A stretch of DNA of 64,000 bases from assembly GCA_963814875.1 (NCBI GenBank), contig CAWFFJ010000023.1, positions 62,001 to 126,000 of the forward strand, in the 5' to 3' direction. This document shows, piece by piece, positions 53,207 through 62,154 of this stretch. The number at the start of each line of letters is the position of its first letter. The stretch's first letter is position 1. This DNA is from CAVSIS01 sp963814875. Its GTDB lineage: Bacteria; Acidobacteriota; Thermoanaerobaculia; Thermoanaerobaculales; Sulfomarinibacteraceae. The notes below the pieces were generated by a model. That model was not told where the DNA came from and searched no databases. It worked only from the letters and a program-made list of their open reading frames with translations. The position numbers and the translations under genes are program-made.

Positions 53207-54379
53207 CTACGTGTCCCGAGACGAACCGAAGGGGGCGAGCTGACGCAGCATTTCGCGCGCGATCACCAGGCGTTGGATCTCCGAGGTCCCCTCGCCGATG
53301 GTGCACAGCTTGGCGTCGCGCCACAGTCGCTCGACTGGGTAGTCCTTCGTGTAGCCGTAGCCGCCGTGGATCTGGATCGCCTCCTCGGCCACCCGCACCG
53401 CGACCTCCGAGGCGTACACCTTGGCCATCGACGACTCGAGCGTGGTCTGCAGGCCGTGGTCCTTGCGAACCGCGGCCTTGAGAGTCAACAGGCGGGCCGC
53501 TTCGACCTCGGTGCCCATGTCGGCGAGCTTGTGGCGGATCGCCTGGAACGAGCTCAGCTGGCGGCCGAACTGCTCGCGCACCGTAGAGTACTCGAGGGCG
53601 GCGTCGAGCGCGCCGCGCGCGATCCCGACCGACAGCGCCGCAATCGAGATCCGGCCGCCGTCGAGGATTTTCATCGCCTGTACGAAGCCGTCACCCTCGC
53701 CGCCGAGCAGATAGCCGGCCGGCACCCGACAGTCCTCGAGCATCAGCGACGACGTGTCCGACGCGCGCATGCCGAGCTTGTTCTCCTTCTTGCCGGCCGA
53801 CACCCCGGGCCGGTCGAAGGGGACGAAGAAGGCCGAGATCCCGTGGTGGCCGCCCTCACGCGAGGTCCTCGCCATCACCACGCAGCAGTTGCCGACGGTG
53901 GCATGGGTGATGAAGTTCTTCGAACCGTTGAGCACCCAGGTGTCGCCGTCGAGCACCGCGGTGGTGCGGGTGCCGCCGGCGTCGGAACCGGCCTGGGGCT
54001 CGGTCAGCCCCCACGCGCCGATCCACTCGCCCGAGGCCAGCTTGGGCACGAACTCGCGCTTGAGCTCGTCCGAGCCGAACTGGAAGAGGTGATTGGTGCA
54101 GAGGCTGTTGTGCGCCGCCACCGAGAGCCCGATCCCGCCGTCCGCCGCCCCCAGCTCCTCGAGTACGATCTCGTACTCGACATAGCCGAGCCCGGCGCCT
54201 GCAAACTCGTCGGGGACCAGGACGCCGAGCAGACCGAGCTCTCCCAGCTGGGTGAAGAGCTCGCGGGGGAAGTGCTGGTGCTCGTCCCACTCGGTCGAGT
54301 GCGGAGCGATCTCCTTGCGGGCGAGGTCGCGCACCATGTCGCGGATGGCAATCTGGTCGTCGGTGAGCTCGAAGTCCAC
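53207..54379 (-). CDS. acyl-CoA dehydrogenase
   Basis: FAD enzyme introducing an alpha,beta double bond in acyl-CoA. The 390-residue length is standard. Signatures: GLTEPQAGSDAGGTRT near residue 125, MRASDTSSLMLEDCRVP near 200 and IQIHGGYGYTKDYPVERLWR near 345, with catalytic Glu in the last stretch. The GTG at 54379 is chosen because AAGGAGG lies just upstream and the protein then begins DFELTDDQ as in relatives. Closest in look to short/branched-chain or butyryl-type enzymes. No electron-transfer flavoprotein gene is next to it. Confidence 0.93.
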   Translation of the reverse strand: MDFELTDDQIAIRDMVRDLARKEIAPHSTEWDEHQHFPRELFTQLGELGLLGVLVPDEFAGAGLGYVEYEIVLEELGAADGGIGLSVAAHNSLCTNHLFQFGSDELKREFVPKLASGEWIGAWGLTEPQAGSDAGGTRTTAVLDGDTWVLNGSKNFITHATVGNCCVVMARTSREGGHHGISAFFVPFDRPGVSAGKKENKLGMRASDTSSLMLEDCRVPAGYLLGGEGDGFVQAMKILDGGRISIAALSVGIARGALDAALEYSTVREQFGRQLSSFQAIRHKLADMGTEVEAARLLTLKAAVRKDHGLQTTLESSMAKVYASEVAVRVAEEAIQIHGGYGYTKDYPVERLWRDAKLCTIGEGTSEIQRLVIAREMLRQLAPFGSSRDT

Positions 54380-54473
54380 GGCGCCTCCTTGGACGGCAGG
54401 GGTTGAGACCACGTAAGCGGCCCGCCCATTGTAGCGCCGTACAGCGGCAAACTCCGCCCCCGCACCCTTGGAA

Positions 54474-54659
54474 TTTCACCACAGAGACACGGAGCCGGGT
54501 GCACCCCTCAGGCTGCGGCTCGTTGGGGCGCACCTTGCGTACGCCCGTCCGTTCCTGCGGTGACGGCGGATCCACGGGCGGAGGCAAGCTCCCGCCCTTA
54601 CGCTAGCCGCCGCCCCCGCACCTTCTCACCTTCTTCCCTTCTCACTTCCTCACTCCCCC
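54474..54659. repeat. intergenic repeat cluster between acyl-CoA dehydrogenase and nitroreductase
   Basis: Three repeat types meet here. TTTCACCACAGAGACACGGA (from 54475) is a lone left arm of the P2-type palindrome with no matching right arm nearby. GGGCGGAGGCAAGCTCCCGCCC-type hairpin at 54576-54598 is a copy of the 42.8-kb family. The C/T tract CTTCTCACCTTCTTCCCTTC follows at about 54617 and runs into the end of the nitroreductase gene. No gene is present. Confidence 0.55.
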
Positions 54660-55327
54660 GCCTCGAACCACGTCGTGACCTCGGCGAGGGGCTTCTTGGA
54701 GATCGCCGGGACCGTGCATCCCTCGGCCGGGTAGCCGACCGGGAAGAGGATGAAGGGACGTTCGTTGGCCGGCCGGAGCAGAATCTCGGACAGGAAACGC
54801 ATGGGCGCCGGGGTGTGGGTCAGCGTCGCAAGCCCCATGTCATGAAGCGCGGCGATGAACAGCCCGCAGGCGATGCCGACGCTCTCCTGGACGTAGTAGT
54901 TGGTGACCTTTTCGCCCTCCGGACCGACACCGTGGATCTCCTTGAACACCGCCACCAGCCACGGCGCGGTCTCCAGGTAGGACTTCCCCCAGGCGGTCCC
55001 GAGGGGTGCCAGCGCCTCGAGCCACTCGGGAGTCGCACGCCCACCCTCGTAGAACTCCCGCTCCTCGACCTCGGCCGCCTCGCGGATGCGCCGCTTGACC
55101 TCGGGGTCGGACACCGCGACGAAGTGCCACGGCTGTCGGTTGGCCCCCGACGGCGCGGTGTGGGCTGTCGCGATCGCGAGCTCGACACACTCGCGAGGCA
55201 CGGGATCGGGCGCGAACGCCCGGACCGAGCGCCGGGTGCGCATGGTGCCCAGAAACGCTCGACCGCGCTCGAGCATCTCGGCCTCAGGGCGGCGGCGAAA
55301 ATTAAGGGGTATGTGTGGGTACTCCAT
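54650..55327 (-). CDS. nitroreductase-family FMN oxidoreductase
   Basis: A 225-residue flavoprotein of the nitroreductase superfamily. FMN-binding RTRRSVRAFAPDPVP near residue 31, TAPSGANRQPWHFVAVSD near 57, and LHDMGLATLTHTPAP then NERPFILFPVGYPAEG near 190 are all present. The MEYPHIPLNFRRRPEAEM start resembles the branch close to iodotyrosine deiodinase and BluB-like enzymes. Substrate not assignable. It is a single gene, divergent from sbcD, with repeat P2 in the shared upstream gap. Confidence 0.9.
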   Translation of the reverse strand: MEYPHIPLNFRRRPEAEMLERGRAFLGTMRTRRSVRAFAPDPVPRECVELAIATAHTAPSGANRQPWHFVAVSDPEVKRRIREAAEVEEREFYEGGRATPEWLEALAPLGTAWGKSYLETAPWLVAVFKEIHGVGPEGEKVTNYYVQESVGIACGLFIAALHDMGLATLTHTPAPMRFLSEILLRPANERPFILFPVGYPAEGCTVPAISKKPLAEVTTWFEAGE

Positions 55328-55357
55328 GGCGAGAGCATAGCGGCACCGGACGGAGAA

Positions 55358-55505
55358 TCACCACAGAAACACAGAGGCACGGAGAGGACACACAGAACCC
55401 CCTCCCATCCGACATCGAGAGGCCGGGCTCGGGAGCGAGCTAGGCCCCTCGCTGCCCGGGTAGGTGAACTCTGTGATTCTCTGTGTCTCCGTGCCTTGTG
55501 GTTCA
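55358..55505. repeat. long-armed palindromic repeat P2 (CACAGAGGCACGGAG family)
   Basis: Left arm CACCACAGAAACACAGAGGC then ACGGAGAG (55360-55386) and right arm CTCTGTGTCTCCGTGCCTTG then TGGTTCA (55479-55505) are imperfect complements, separated by about 90 bases. It lies in the divergent gap between the nitroreductase and sbcD and ends 18 bases before the sbcD start, so it must contain or replace their promoters. Related to P1 and P3. Confidence 0.7.
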
Positions 55506-55523
55506 TTAGAATGTCTCGACGTC

Positions 55524-56753
55524 ATGCTTCGCCTCGTCCACACCGCCGACTGGCACCTGGGCCACACCCTGCACGGCCACGACCGCGTCTTCGAGCACCG
55601 GTCGTTTCTCGCCTGGCTGGCGGACCTGCTCGAGTCCGAGCGCGCGGACGCGCTAGTCATCGCCGGCGACGTGTTCGACTCCGCCAACCCCCCGGCGTCC
55701 GCGCAGCAGGCGTTCTACGCCTTCCTGGTGGACGCGCGCCGCCGCTGTCCGGAGCTCGACACGGTCATCATCGCCGGCAATCACGACTCCCCGGGGCGGC
55801 TCGAGGCGCCGGCGCCGCTGCTTGAGGCCCTCGGCGTCCGCGTCGTCGGCGCGCTGACGCGCACGGGCGACGGGCTCGACCTCGACCGCCTGCTGATTCC
55901 CCTCAACGCACAGGGCGAAGTCGCGGCGTGGTGCGCCGCAGTGCCCTACCTTCGACCGGCCGACCTCGGCGCTGCCGGCGACAGCGACGACCCTCTGGTC
56001 GCGGGTGTCGCCCTGGTCTATGCCGATGCCGTCGCAGCCGCCTCCGCCATCGCGGGCGGGCTGCCGGTGCTGGCTACGGGTCACTGCTACATGACCGGAG
56101 GACGAGTCTCCGAGCTCTCCGAGCGGCGCATTCTGGGCGGCAACCAGCACGCCCTGCCGGTCTCGGTCTTCCCCGAGACCGTCGCCTACGCCGCCCTCGG
56201 CCACCTCCACCTCGCCCAGGCGGTCGGCGGCCGCGAGACGGTTCGTTACTCCGGATCGCCGATCCCGCTCGCCCTCGACGAGGCCCGCTACCGCCACCAG
56301 GTGGTGGTGGTCGAGCTCAGCGATGCCGGTGCGCGGCTCGCCCCGCAGACGGTGCCACGGACGGTGGACATCCTCAGGGTCCCCGAGAGCGGCGCACTTC
56401 CGCCGGATGACCTGGTCGAGGCGGTCGCCTCCCTCGACCTCGCCGACCTCCCGTCCGAGCAGTGGCCCTTCCTCGACCTCGCGGTGCGGCTCGAGGGTCC
56501 GCGCCCCGACCTGCGCCACCGACTCGACGAGGCGCTCGGGGGCCGCCCGGCCCGCCTCGCCCGCCTCACGGCCGAGCGCCCGGGTGACGGTGCCGCGCTC
56601 GCCGACGCGCTCCCCGAGGCCGCGCTCGAAACCCTCGATCCCGACGAGGTCTTCCGCCGCCGATGGGCGCAAGCGTACGACGGCGAGCCGCCCCCGGACC
56701 TCGCCGACGCCTTCCGCGAGCTGGTCCAGACGGTCGAGGAGGCTGAGCGGTGA
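55524..56753 (+). CDS. sbcD: exonuclease SbcCD, subunit D
   Basis: Mre11-type metallophosphoesterase subunit that, with SbcC, cuts hairpins and protein-blocked DNA ends. The 409-residue product has the metal-site motifs HTADWHLGH near residue 6, IAGDVFDSANPP near 46, IAGNHDSPGRL near 83, TGHCYMTGGR near 188 and ALGHLHLAQ near 226. The ATG at 55524 starts the conserved MLRLVHTADWHLG; the longer frame reads through repeat P2 and is rejected. The stop overlaps the sbcC GTG (GTGA). Confidence 0.95.
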   Translation: MLRLVHTADWHLGHTLHGHDRVFEHRSFLAWLADLLESERADALVIAGDVFDSANPPASAQQAFYAFLVDARRRCPELDTVIIAGNHDSPGRLEAPAPLLEALGVRVVGALTRTGDGLDLDRLLIPLNAQGEVAAWCAAVPYLRPADLGAAGDSDDPLVAGVALVYADAVAAASAIAGGLPVLATGHCYMTGGRVSELSERRILGGNQHALPVSVFPETVAYAALGHLHLAQAVGGRETVRYSGSPIPLALDEARYRHQVVVVELSDAGARLAPQTVPRTVDILRVPESGALPPDDLVEAVASLDLADLPSEQWPFLDLAVRLEGPRPDLRHRLDEALGGRPARLARLTAERPGDGAALADALPEAALETLDPDEVFRRRWAQAYDGEPPPDLADAFRELVQTVEEAER

Positions 56754-59749
56754 GGATCCTGGCGATTCGCGGCGCCGACCTCGCCAGTCTCGCGGGAACG
56801 TTCGCGGTCGAGCTCGACCGCCCACCTCTCGACCGCGCCGGGCTGTTCGCGATTGCCGGACCAACCGGCTCCGGCAAGAGCACCCTGCTCGACGCCCTCT
56901 GCCTCGCGCTCTACGACCGGGTGCCGCGGCTGGAGGGCTTCAAGGGCCCCGCCGTCGGCCGCGCCGACGAAAACGAAGACGCCCGGCTCCGCGCCCACGA
57001 CGTGCGCGGAGTCTTGCGCCGCGGAGCCGGATCGGCCTTCGCCGAGGTGGATTTCGCCGGGCGCGACGGCCGCCGCTGGCGGGCACGCTGGGAGGTCCGG
57101 CGCGCCCGCGGCCGCGCCGACGGCCGCTTCCAGGACCAGCAGATGTCGCTCGTCGATGCCGAGACCGACGAGCCCGTCGGGCGCACCAAGATCGAAGTCC
57201 TCGACGCCATCGCCGAGCGGGTGGGTCTGAGCTACGACCAGTTTCGGCGCTCGGTGCTGCTCGCCCAGGGCGAGTTCGCGGCCTTCCTGCGGGCCTCGGC
57301 CGCCGACCGGGCGGCGCTGCTCGAACGGCTCACCGGGACCGAGCTCTACGGCCGGATCTCGGTTGCCGCGCACGAGCGTGCGCGCCTGGAGGCTGCGGAG
57401 CTGTCGGCGCTCGAGATCCGTCTCGCCGACACCGCACCGCTGCCCGACGAGCAGCGAACCGCGCTGGAGAGCCGGCGCAAGGCAGCGTCCGCTGCGCTTG
57501 CCGATGCGAGGAAGGCCGAGACCGCCGCCCGCGCGGCGGTCGAGTGGCACCGCAACCGAGTCCGGCTCGCCGCCGCCGTCGCCCAGGCCGAGACCGAGGC
57601 GGCTGCAGCGCGGACGGCGTGGGACGGAGCCGCAGACCGGCGGGCTGAGCTCGAGGCGACCCGGGTGGCAGAGGCGCTGCGCAGTCCGGTCGAGACCGCC
57701 GAGCACACCGAGCGGGAGGCACAGGAGCTCGGCGAGCGAGCGGCGGCCGCGGCCGCCACATCCGAACGGGCCGTCGCCGTCCTCGCCGCGGCAGACACCG
57801 AGCTCGCTGCCGCCGCCGAGGCCGAGGGGAGCGCAAACGGAGCCCTCGAGGCCGCCCGGCCGGAGCTCGACCGTGCGGCGCAGCTCGACACGGTCATCGC
57901 GAGCGCCGCCAGAGAGCTCGCCGCCTCCCAACGGGAAGCCGAGGTGGCCCGGGAGAGGCGCGAAGGGACCGAGGGCCGCAGGAGCAGCGCGGCCGCCGAC
58001 GCCGAGGCCGCCGAGGGTCGCCGCGAGACGGATGCCGCATGGCTCGCCAAGCACGCCGCCTTCGAGCCTCTCGCCCGCGAGTGGCCGCGGTGGCGCGAGG
58101 CGCTGGGTCGGCTGACGAGGGCCCGCCGTGACACGGCCGAGGTCCGGCCCGCGCTCGACCTGGCAAGCGCCGAGCTCGAGGCCGTCCGTGCGGACGCCGC
58201 CGCGACCCTGCGCGCCGACCTGGTTCCCGGCCGGCCGTGCCCGGTGTGCGGTGCCACCGAGCACCCGCGGGCGGACCATGACGGGAGGTCAGGAAGAGGA
58301 GGCGATTGGCGGACGCTGGAGGCCCGACGCGCCGAGCTCGAGGCCCGCCTCGCCGCGGCCGCCGATGTCGAGCGAGACACCCTCACCACCCTTGGCCCGA
58401 TTGCGACCGTGGCACCCGGCGGGCAGGCGGCCCTTGACGACGACCTCGACACGACTCGGGAGCGCTGGAACGCCGCGGCGGCCGAGTGGCACGCCCGGAG
58501 CGAGTCCGTGCGCCGTGCGGAGGCCGACCTCGCCGGAGCACGCTCCAAGCTTGCGGCCGCAGAAGCAGAAGCGGCCCACGAAACCCGTTCCGTCGAGACC
58601 GCAGAGAAGACCGTTGCCCAGCGCCAGAAGGCCGTCCGAGCCCCGACTGCCGAGCGTGCCGCCCTGCTCGGAGGGCGGTCCACAGCCGAGGTCAGAGCGC
58701 GGCTCGAGAAGGCGGCAGCCGCAACACGGAAGGCGGCCCAGGCCGCCCGCGACCGGCGCGCGGAGGCCGCCGCCGCCGCCGAGCGCGACCGCGCCTTCGC
58801 CGAGAGCGCCGCGGAGGCGGCATCAGCGGCCCGTCGACGGGCCGACGCGGCCCACAGCCTCCGAGATCGGCGACTCGCCGAGACCGGGCTCGAGCCCGAC
58901 GCGGTCAGGAAACGACTGGCCCGAGGCGAGGGCTGGATCACAGTCGAGGCGCAGGCCCTCGAGACGCTGGACCGCGTCTGTGAGCGAACCGCTGCGATCC
59001 TCGGCGAGCGCAGTGCCCGCCTCGCCGAACATGACGCCGCCGACCCTCCGTCCCTCGACGCCGAGACAGCCGAAAGCGCGCTTGCCCATGCCGCGCTCGA
59101 GCTCGAGTCCCACCAGCGCGCCTGGGCCGAAGCGGAGGGCGGGCTCGCCGCCGACGACCGCCGCCGCGCGCTCACCGCCTCCCTCGCCGGGGAGCTCGCC
59201 CTCCGGCGTGAGCGCGCTGACCTATGGGCACAGCTTCGCGAGCTGGTCGGCTCGCACGACGGCTCCAAGCTGCGCACCTTCGCCCAAGGGCTCACGCTCG
59301 ACGCGCTCGTCGCCCACGCCAACCACCACCTCGCGGACCTCGCCCGGCGCTACCGTCTTGCGCGAGTACCGGGCAGCGACCTCGAGCTCCAGGTGGTCGA
59401 CCGCGAGATGGCCGACGAGGTACGTGCGGTACAGAGTCTCTCGGGGGGCGAGTCCTTCCTGGTCTCGCTCGCGCTCGCGCTTGGTCTGGCCTCGCTCGCC
59501 TCGCGGAGGGTCGCGGTGGAGTCGCTGTTCGTCGACGAGGGCTTCGGCAGCCTTGACCCCGACGCCCTCGACGCCGCCCTCGCCGGGCTCGACGCGCTCC
59601 AGGCGCTGGGCCGTCAGGTCGGGGTCATCTCCCACGTCCCGGCGATGGTCGAACGGATCGGTGTCCAGGTCCGGCTCGAGCCCCGCGGCGGCGGCCGCAG
59701 CGCGGTCCGCGTGCTCGACGCCGGCGGCATGCCACCGACTGCGATCTGA
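56750..59749 (+). CDS. sbcC: exonuclease SbcCD, ATPase subunit C
   Basis: Rad50-type SMC-like ATPase. The 999-residue protein has Walker A FAIAGPTGSGKSTLLDALCL near residue 35, Q-loop VLLAQGEFAAFLRA near 170, a long Ala/Glu/Arg coiled coil broken by the zinc-hook PCPVCGATEHP near 497, signature LSGGESFLVSLALALGLAS near 900 and Walker B FVDEGFGSLD near 925. The GTG start overlaps sbcD, so the complex is made from one message. A SbcCD presence makes stable long palindromes in this genome notable. Confidence 0.95.
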   Translation: MRILAIRGADLASLAGTFAVELDRPPLDRAGLFAIAGPTGSGKSTLLDALCLALYDRVPRLEGFKGPAVGRADENEDARLRAHDVRGVLRRGAGSAFAEVDFAGRDGRRWRARWEVRRARGRADGRFQDQQMSLVDAETDEPVGRTKIEVLDAIAERVGLSYDQFRRSVLLAQGEFAAFLRASAADRAALLERLTGTELYGRISVAAHERARLEAAELSALEIRLADTAPLPDEQRTALESRRKAASAALADARKAETAARAAVEWHRNRVRLAAAVAQAETEAAAARTAWDGAADRRAELEATRVAEALRSPVETAEHTEREAQELGERAAAAAATSERAVAVLAAADTELAAAAEAEGSANGALEAARPELDRAAQLDTVIASAARELAASQREAEVARERREGTEGRRSSAAADAEAAEGRRETDAAWLAKHAAFEPLAREWPRWREALGRLTRARRDTAEVRPALDLASAELEAVRADAAATLRADLVPGRPCPVCGATEHPRADHDGRSGRGGDWRTLEARRAELEARLAAAADVERDTLTTLGPIATVAPGGQAALDDDLDTTRERWNAAAAEWHARSESVRRAEADLAGARSKLAAAEAEAAHETRSVETAEKTVAQRQKAVRAPTAERAALLGGRSTAEVRARLEKAAAATRKAAQAARDRRAEAAAAAERDRAFAESAAEAASAARRRADAAHSLRDRRLAETGLEPDAVRKRLARGEGWITVEAQALETLDRVCERTAAILGERSARLAEHDAADPPSLDAETAESALAHAALELESHQRAWAEAEGGLAADDRRRALTASLAGELALRRERADLWAQLRELVGSHDGSKLRTFAQGLTLDALVAHANHHLADLARRYRLARVPGSDLELQVVDREMADEVRAVQSLSGGESFLVSLALALGLASLASRRVAVESLFVDEGFGSLDPDALDAALAGLDALQALGRQVGVISHVPAMVERIGVQVRLEPRGGGRSAVRVLDAGGMPPTAI

Positions 59750-59798
59750 CTCGAGCAGCGTCCACGTCGCCGGACCCCTTGTGCTGAGAGAGCAGCGC

Positions 59799-60617
59799 TC
59801 AGCGCCCGTGCAGCCGGTTCAGGAACTCGCGTTCGTCCTCGGTGAGGGCGTCGACGCCGTCGCGGCCGATCTTGTCGCGCAGCCGCTCGACCTCGTCCGC
59901 CTCGCCCCGGCTCAGCATGACCGGCCGCCGCGGCTGCTCGAAGCGGCCGGCGAAGCGCTGCCGCAGCACCAGCGCCCAGTAGAGGAAACCGGTCAGAGCG
60001 CCGCCGAGGTGCGCGCCGTGGCCGATCGGCAGGCCGCCGCCGGCACGCTGCGCCATCAGACCGAAGACGTCGAGGCCGATGAAGAGCAGGGCGCCGACCA
60101 GGGCGGGGATCGGGATCACCCCGAAGATCAGGATCTTCTCGCGCGGGAACAGCAGCGCGAACACCAGCAGGACCGCCGATACCGCCCCGGAAGCGCCGAG
60201 GGCCGCTTGGGCCGGCTTGTCCAGCAGGAGCGCGGACACCAGGCAGTGGCTGATCGAGGCCACGACTGCGGACGCCATGTACAGGCCGAGGAACGAGCGC
60301 CACCCGAGCAGGCGCTCGAGCAGGGTGCCGAAGCTCCACAGCACGATCATGTTGAGCGCGATGTGCCAGAGCTCGAAGTGCGAGAAGGCGGAGGTGACCA
60401 GGGTCCACCACAGGCCGTGCGTGATGCGCACGGCGCTGACCAGGAAGTTGCGGACCATGAAGACCTGGAGGTCGGGCTGCATGCGCGCTGCCTGCCAGAG
60501 CAGGAAAACGACGATGTTCGCACCGACCAGGGCGGGGACCACTTTCGCGCGAGGTAGAGGGCGTGGGATCCGCCGGGGTGGCGCGGCATAGGGGGTGTCG
60601 GGTGATGGGCTCGCCAT
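59799..60617 (-). CDS. rhomboid-family intramembrane serine protease
   Basis: A 272-residue membrane protein with six or seven hydrophobic helices. The catalytic Ser lies in LGASGAVSAVL near residue 143 and the catalytic His in GHGAHLGGALTGF near 202; the conserved FSHFELWHIALNM near 85 is the rhomboid HxxxN-type signature on helix 2. A cytoplasmic C-terminal tail of about 50 residues with DALTEDEREFLNRLHGR follows. The ATG at 60617 has no obvious ribosome site. Divergent from the MscS gene. Confidence 0.92.
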   Translation of the reverse strand: MASPSPDTPYAAPPRRIPRPLPRAKVVPALVGANIVVFLLWQAARMQPDLQVFMVRNFLVSAVRITHGLWWTLVTSAFSHFELWHIALNMIVLWSFGTLLERLLGWRSFLGLYMASAVVASISHCLVSALLLDKPAQAALGASGAVSAVLLVFALLFPREKILIFGVIPIPALVGALLFIGLDVFGLMAQRAGGGLPIGHGAHLGGALTGFLYWALVLRQRFAGRFEQPRRPVMLSRGEADEVERLRDKIGRDGVDALTEDEREFLNRLHGR

Positions 60618-60681
60618 TCGCGCATTATTGCAGAGCCGCCGGAGTAGCCACGGACTGAGCAGTGCAGGTTACGATAGCTTC

Positions 60682-62154
60682 GTGACCAATCTACTGCTCG
60701 CAATCGGCGTCCTGTTGGTGGTGCTCCTCGGACGGATGACGCGGCTCGAGCTGCTGCGTCGCTTCAGCCCTGGCCTGACCCTGCTCTCCGCTGCCCTGAT
60801 CGGCGTCGCAGTGGCCGACCTCGCCGACGTGCCGGACATCTGGAACAAGTGGGCGCTGTCGGTGCTCACGATCGTCATCGGCTACCTGGTGGCGCGCATC
60901 GTGCTGCTGGTGGTCTTCGAGTGGCTGCTCGCACAGCGCGCGGGCATCGAGGTCCCGCGGCTGGCGCGCGACATCCTCGCGGTCGCCGTCTACGCCGCGA
61001 TCGCCGCAGTGGTCATCCACAAGATCGTGGATATCGACCTCGGCGGGCTGCTCGCGACGTCGGCCGTGATCACGGTGGTGATCGGTCTCGCCCTGCAGGA
61101 GACCCTCGGCACACTGCTCGCCGGTCTCGCGCTGACCTGGGAGCGGCGGGTCGAGACTGGGGTCTGGCTCGAGGTTGACGGTCACGTCGGCAGGGTCGAA
61201 GAGCTCGGCTGGCGCTCTACCGTGCTGCGGACCGTGCTCGGTGTGAGAATCCTGGTACCCAACTCGTCGATCGCCCGCACCAGCCTGCGCCTGCTCGGCG
61301 ACGGCACCCGGCCGGTTGCGGTCGCGGTCATGGTCGGGGTCAGCTACAAAGCGGCGCCGCACGAGGTCAAAGCCGTCCTCACCGCGGTCGCCGACGACAT
61401 CCCCACCGTGCTGCCGCGACCGCGGCCTGAGATCCTGACCCGCGAGTTCGCTGACAGCGCCATCATCTATGAGTGCCGGCTGTGGACCCTGCGGCCCTGG
61501 TCCGACGGCGCGGTCCGTGATCCCTTCTTGACCCGCGCCTACGTCGCACTGCAGCGCGCCGGGATGGAGATCCCATTCCCGCAGCGAACGCTCCATGTCG
61601 CGCCGCGCCGCCGCCAGACGGACATGCTGCCGGGCGTTGTGGCGGCGCTGGGACGCTGCCCGCTGTTCTCGGGCCTCTCTCCGGCGGCACTCGAGCTGCT
61701 CGCCCAGCACAGCCACCAGCTGCGTTTCGCTCCTGGCGAGGCGGTAGTGCGCAAAGACGACGCCTCGCGCGCGCTGTACGTGATCGCAGCCGGCCAGGTG
61801 ACGGTCGAGGTCGGCGGTGTCACGGTGGGCTCTCTGGAGGCCGGAAACGTCTTCGGCGAGATCGCCTTTCTGACCGGCAAGCCGCGCACGGCGACGGTGC
61901 GGGCGGCTGCTGCACTCGACGCCGTCGAGATCGACAGCGATGCGCTCCGCGCCCTGCTTGCCGACCACCCCGAGCTCGCCACCCAGCTCGCCGAACGGAT
62001 GGCGCGTCGCCAGGACGACCTCGACGCCGCGGCGACGGCGGCTTCGACGCCGCGCGAGCGGCGCGGGCTGGTCGCGAGCCTGCGCGAAAGCCTCCTCCGG
62101 TTGGTCGGAAGCGGCCGCGATCCTGGATCGAGTAGCGAGAGCGGTCTCATCTGA
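60682..62154 (+). CDS. MscS-type mechanosensitive channel with cyclic-nucleotide-binding domain
   Basis: A 490-residue channel. About four N-terminal membrane helices, then the MscS pore and beta domain with VIGLALQETLGTLLAGLALT near residue 135, GHVGRVEELGWRSTVLRT near 170 and ILVPNSSIARTSL near 193. Residues about 325-440 are a cNMP-binding fold with LRFAPGEAVVRKDDASRALY and NVFGEIAFLTGKPRTATVRA. Such fusions are known as cyclic-nucleotide-gated MscS (bCNG-like) channels. The GTG at 60682 is chosen to avoid overlap with the divergent rhomboid gene; a longer start at 60595 is possible. The stop overlaps the amidase ATG (TGATG). Confidence 0.9.
   Translation: MTNLLLAIGVLLVVLLGRMTRLELLRRFSPGLTLLSAALIGVAVADLADVPDIWNKWALSVLTIVIGYLVARIVLLVVFEWLLAQRAGIEVPRLARDILAVAVYAAIAAVVIHKIVDIDLGGLLATSAVITVVIGLALQETLGTLLAGLALTWERRVETGVWLEVDGHVGRVEELGWRSTVLRTVLGVRILVPNSSIARTSLRLLGDGTRPVAVAVMVGVSYKAAPHEVKAVLTAVADDIPTVLPRPRPEILTREFADSAIIYECRLWTLRPWSDGAVRDPFLTRAYVALQRAGMEIPFPQRTLHVAPRRRQTDMLPGVVAALGRCPLFSGLSPAALELLAQHSHQLRFAPGEAVVRKDDASRALYVIAAGQVTVEVGGVTVGSLEAGNVFGEIAFLTGKPRTATVRAAAALDAVEIDSDALRALLADHPELATQLAERMARRQDDLDAAATAASTPRERRGLVASLRESLLRLVGSGRDPGSSSESGLI

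Noticed and set aside
56288..59322. Long minus-strand frames antisense to sbcC
   Set aside because: Low-complexity Ala/Ser/Arg products produced by the Ala-rich coiled coil read backwards.
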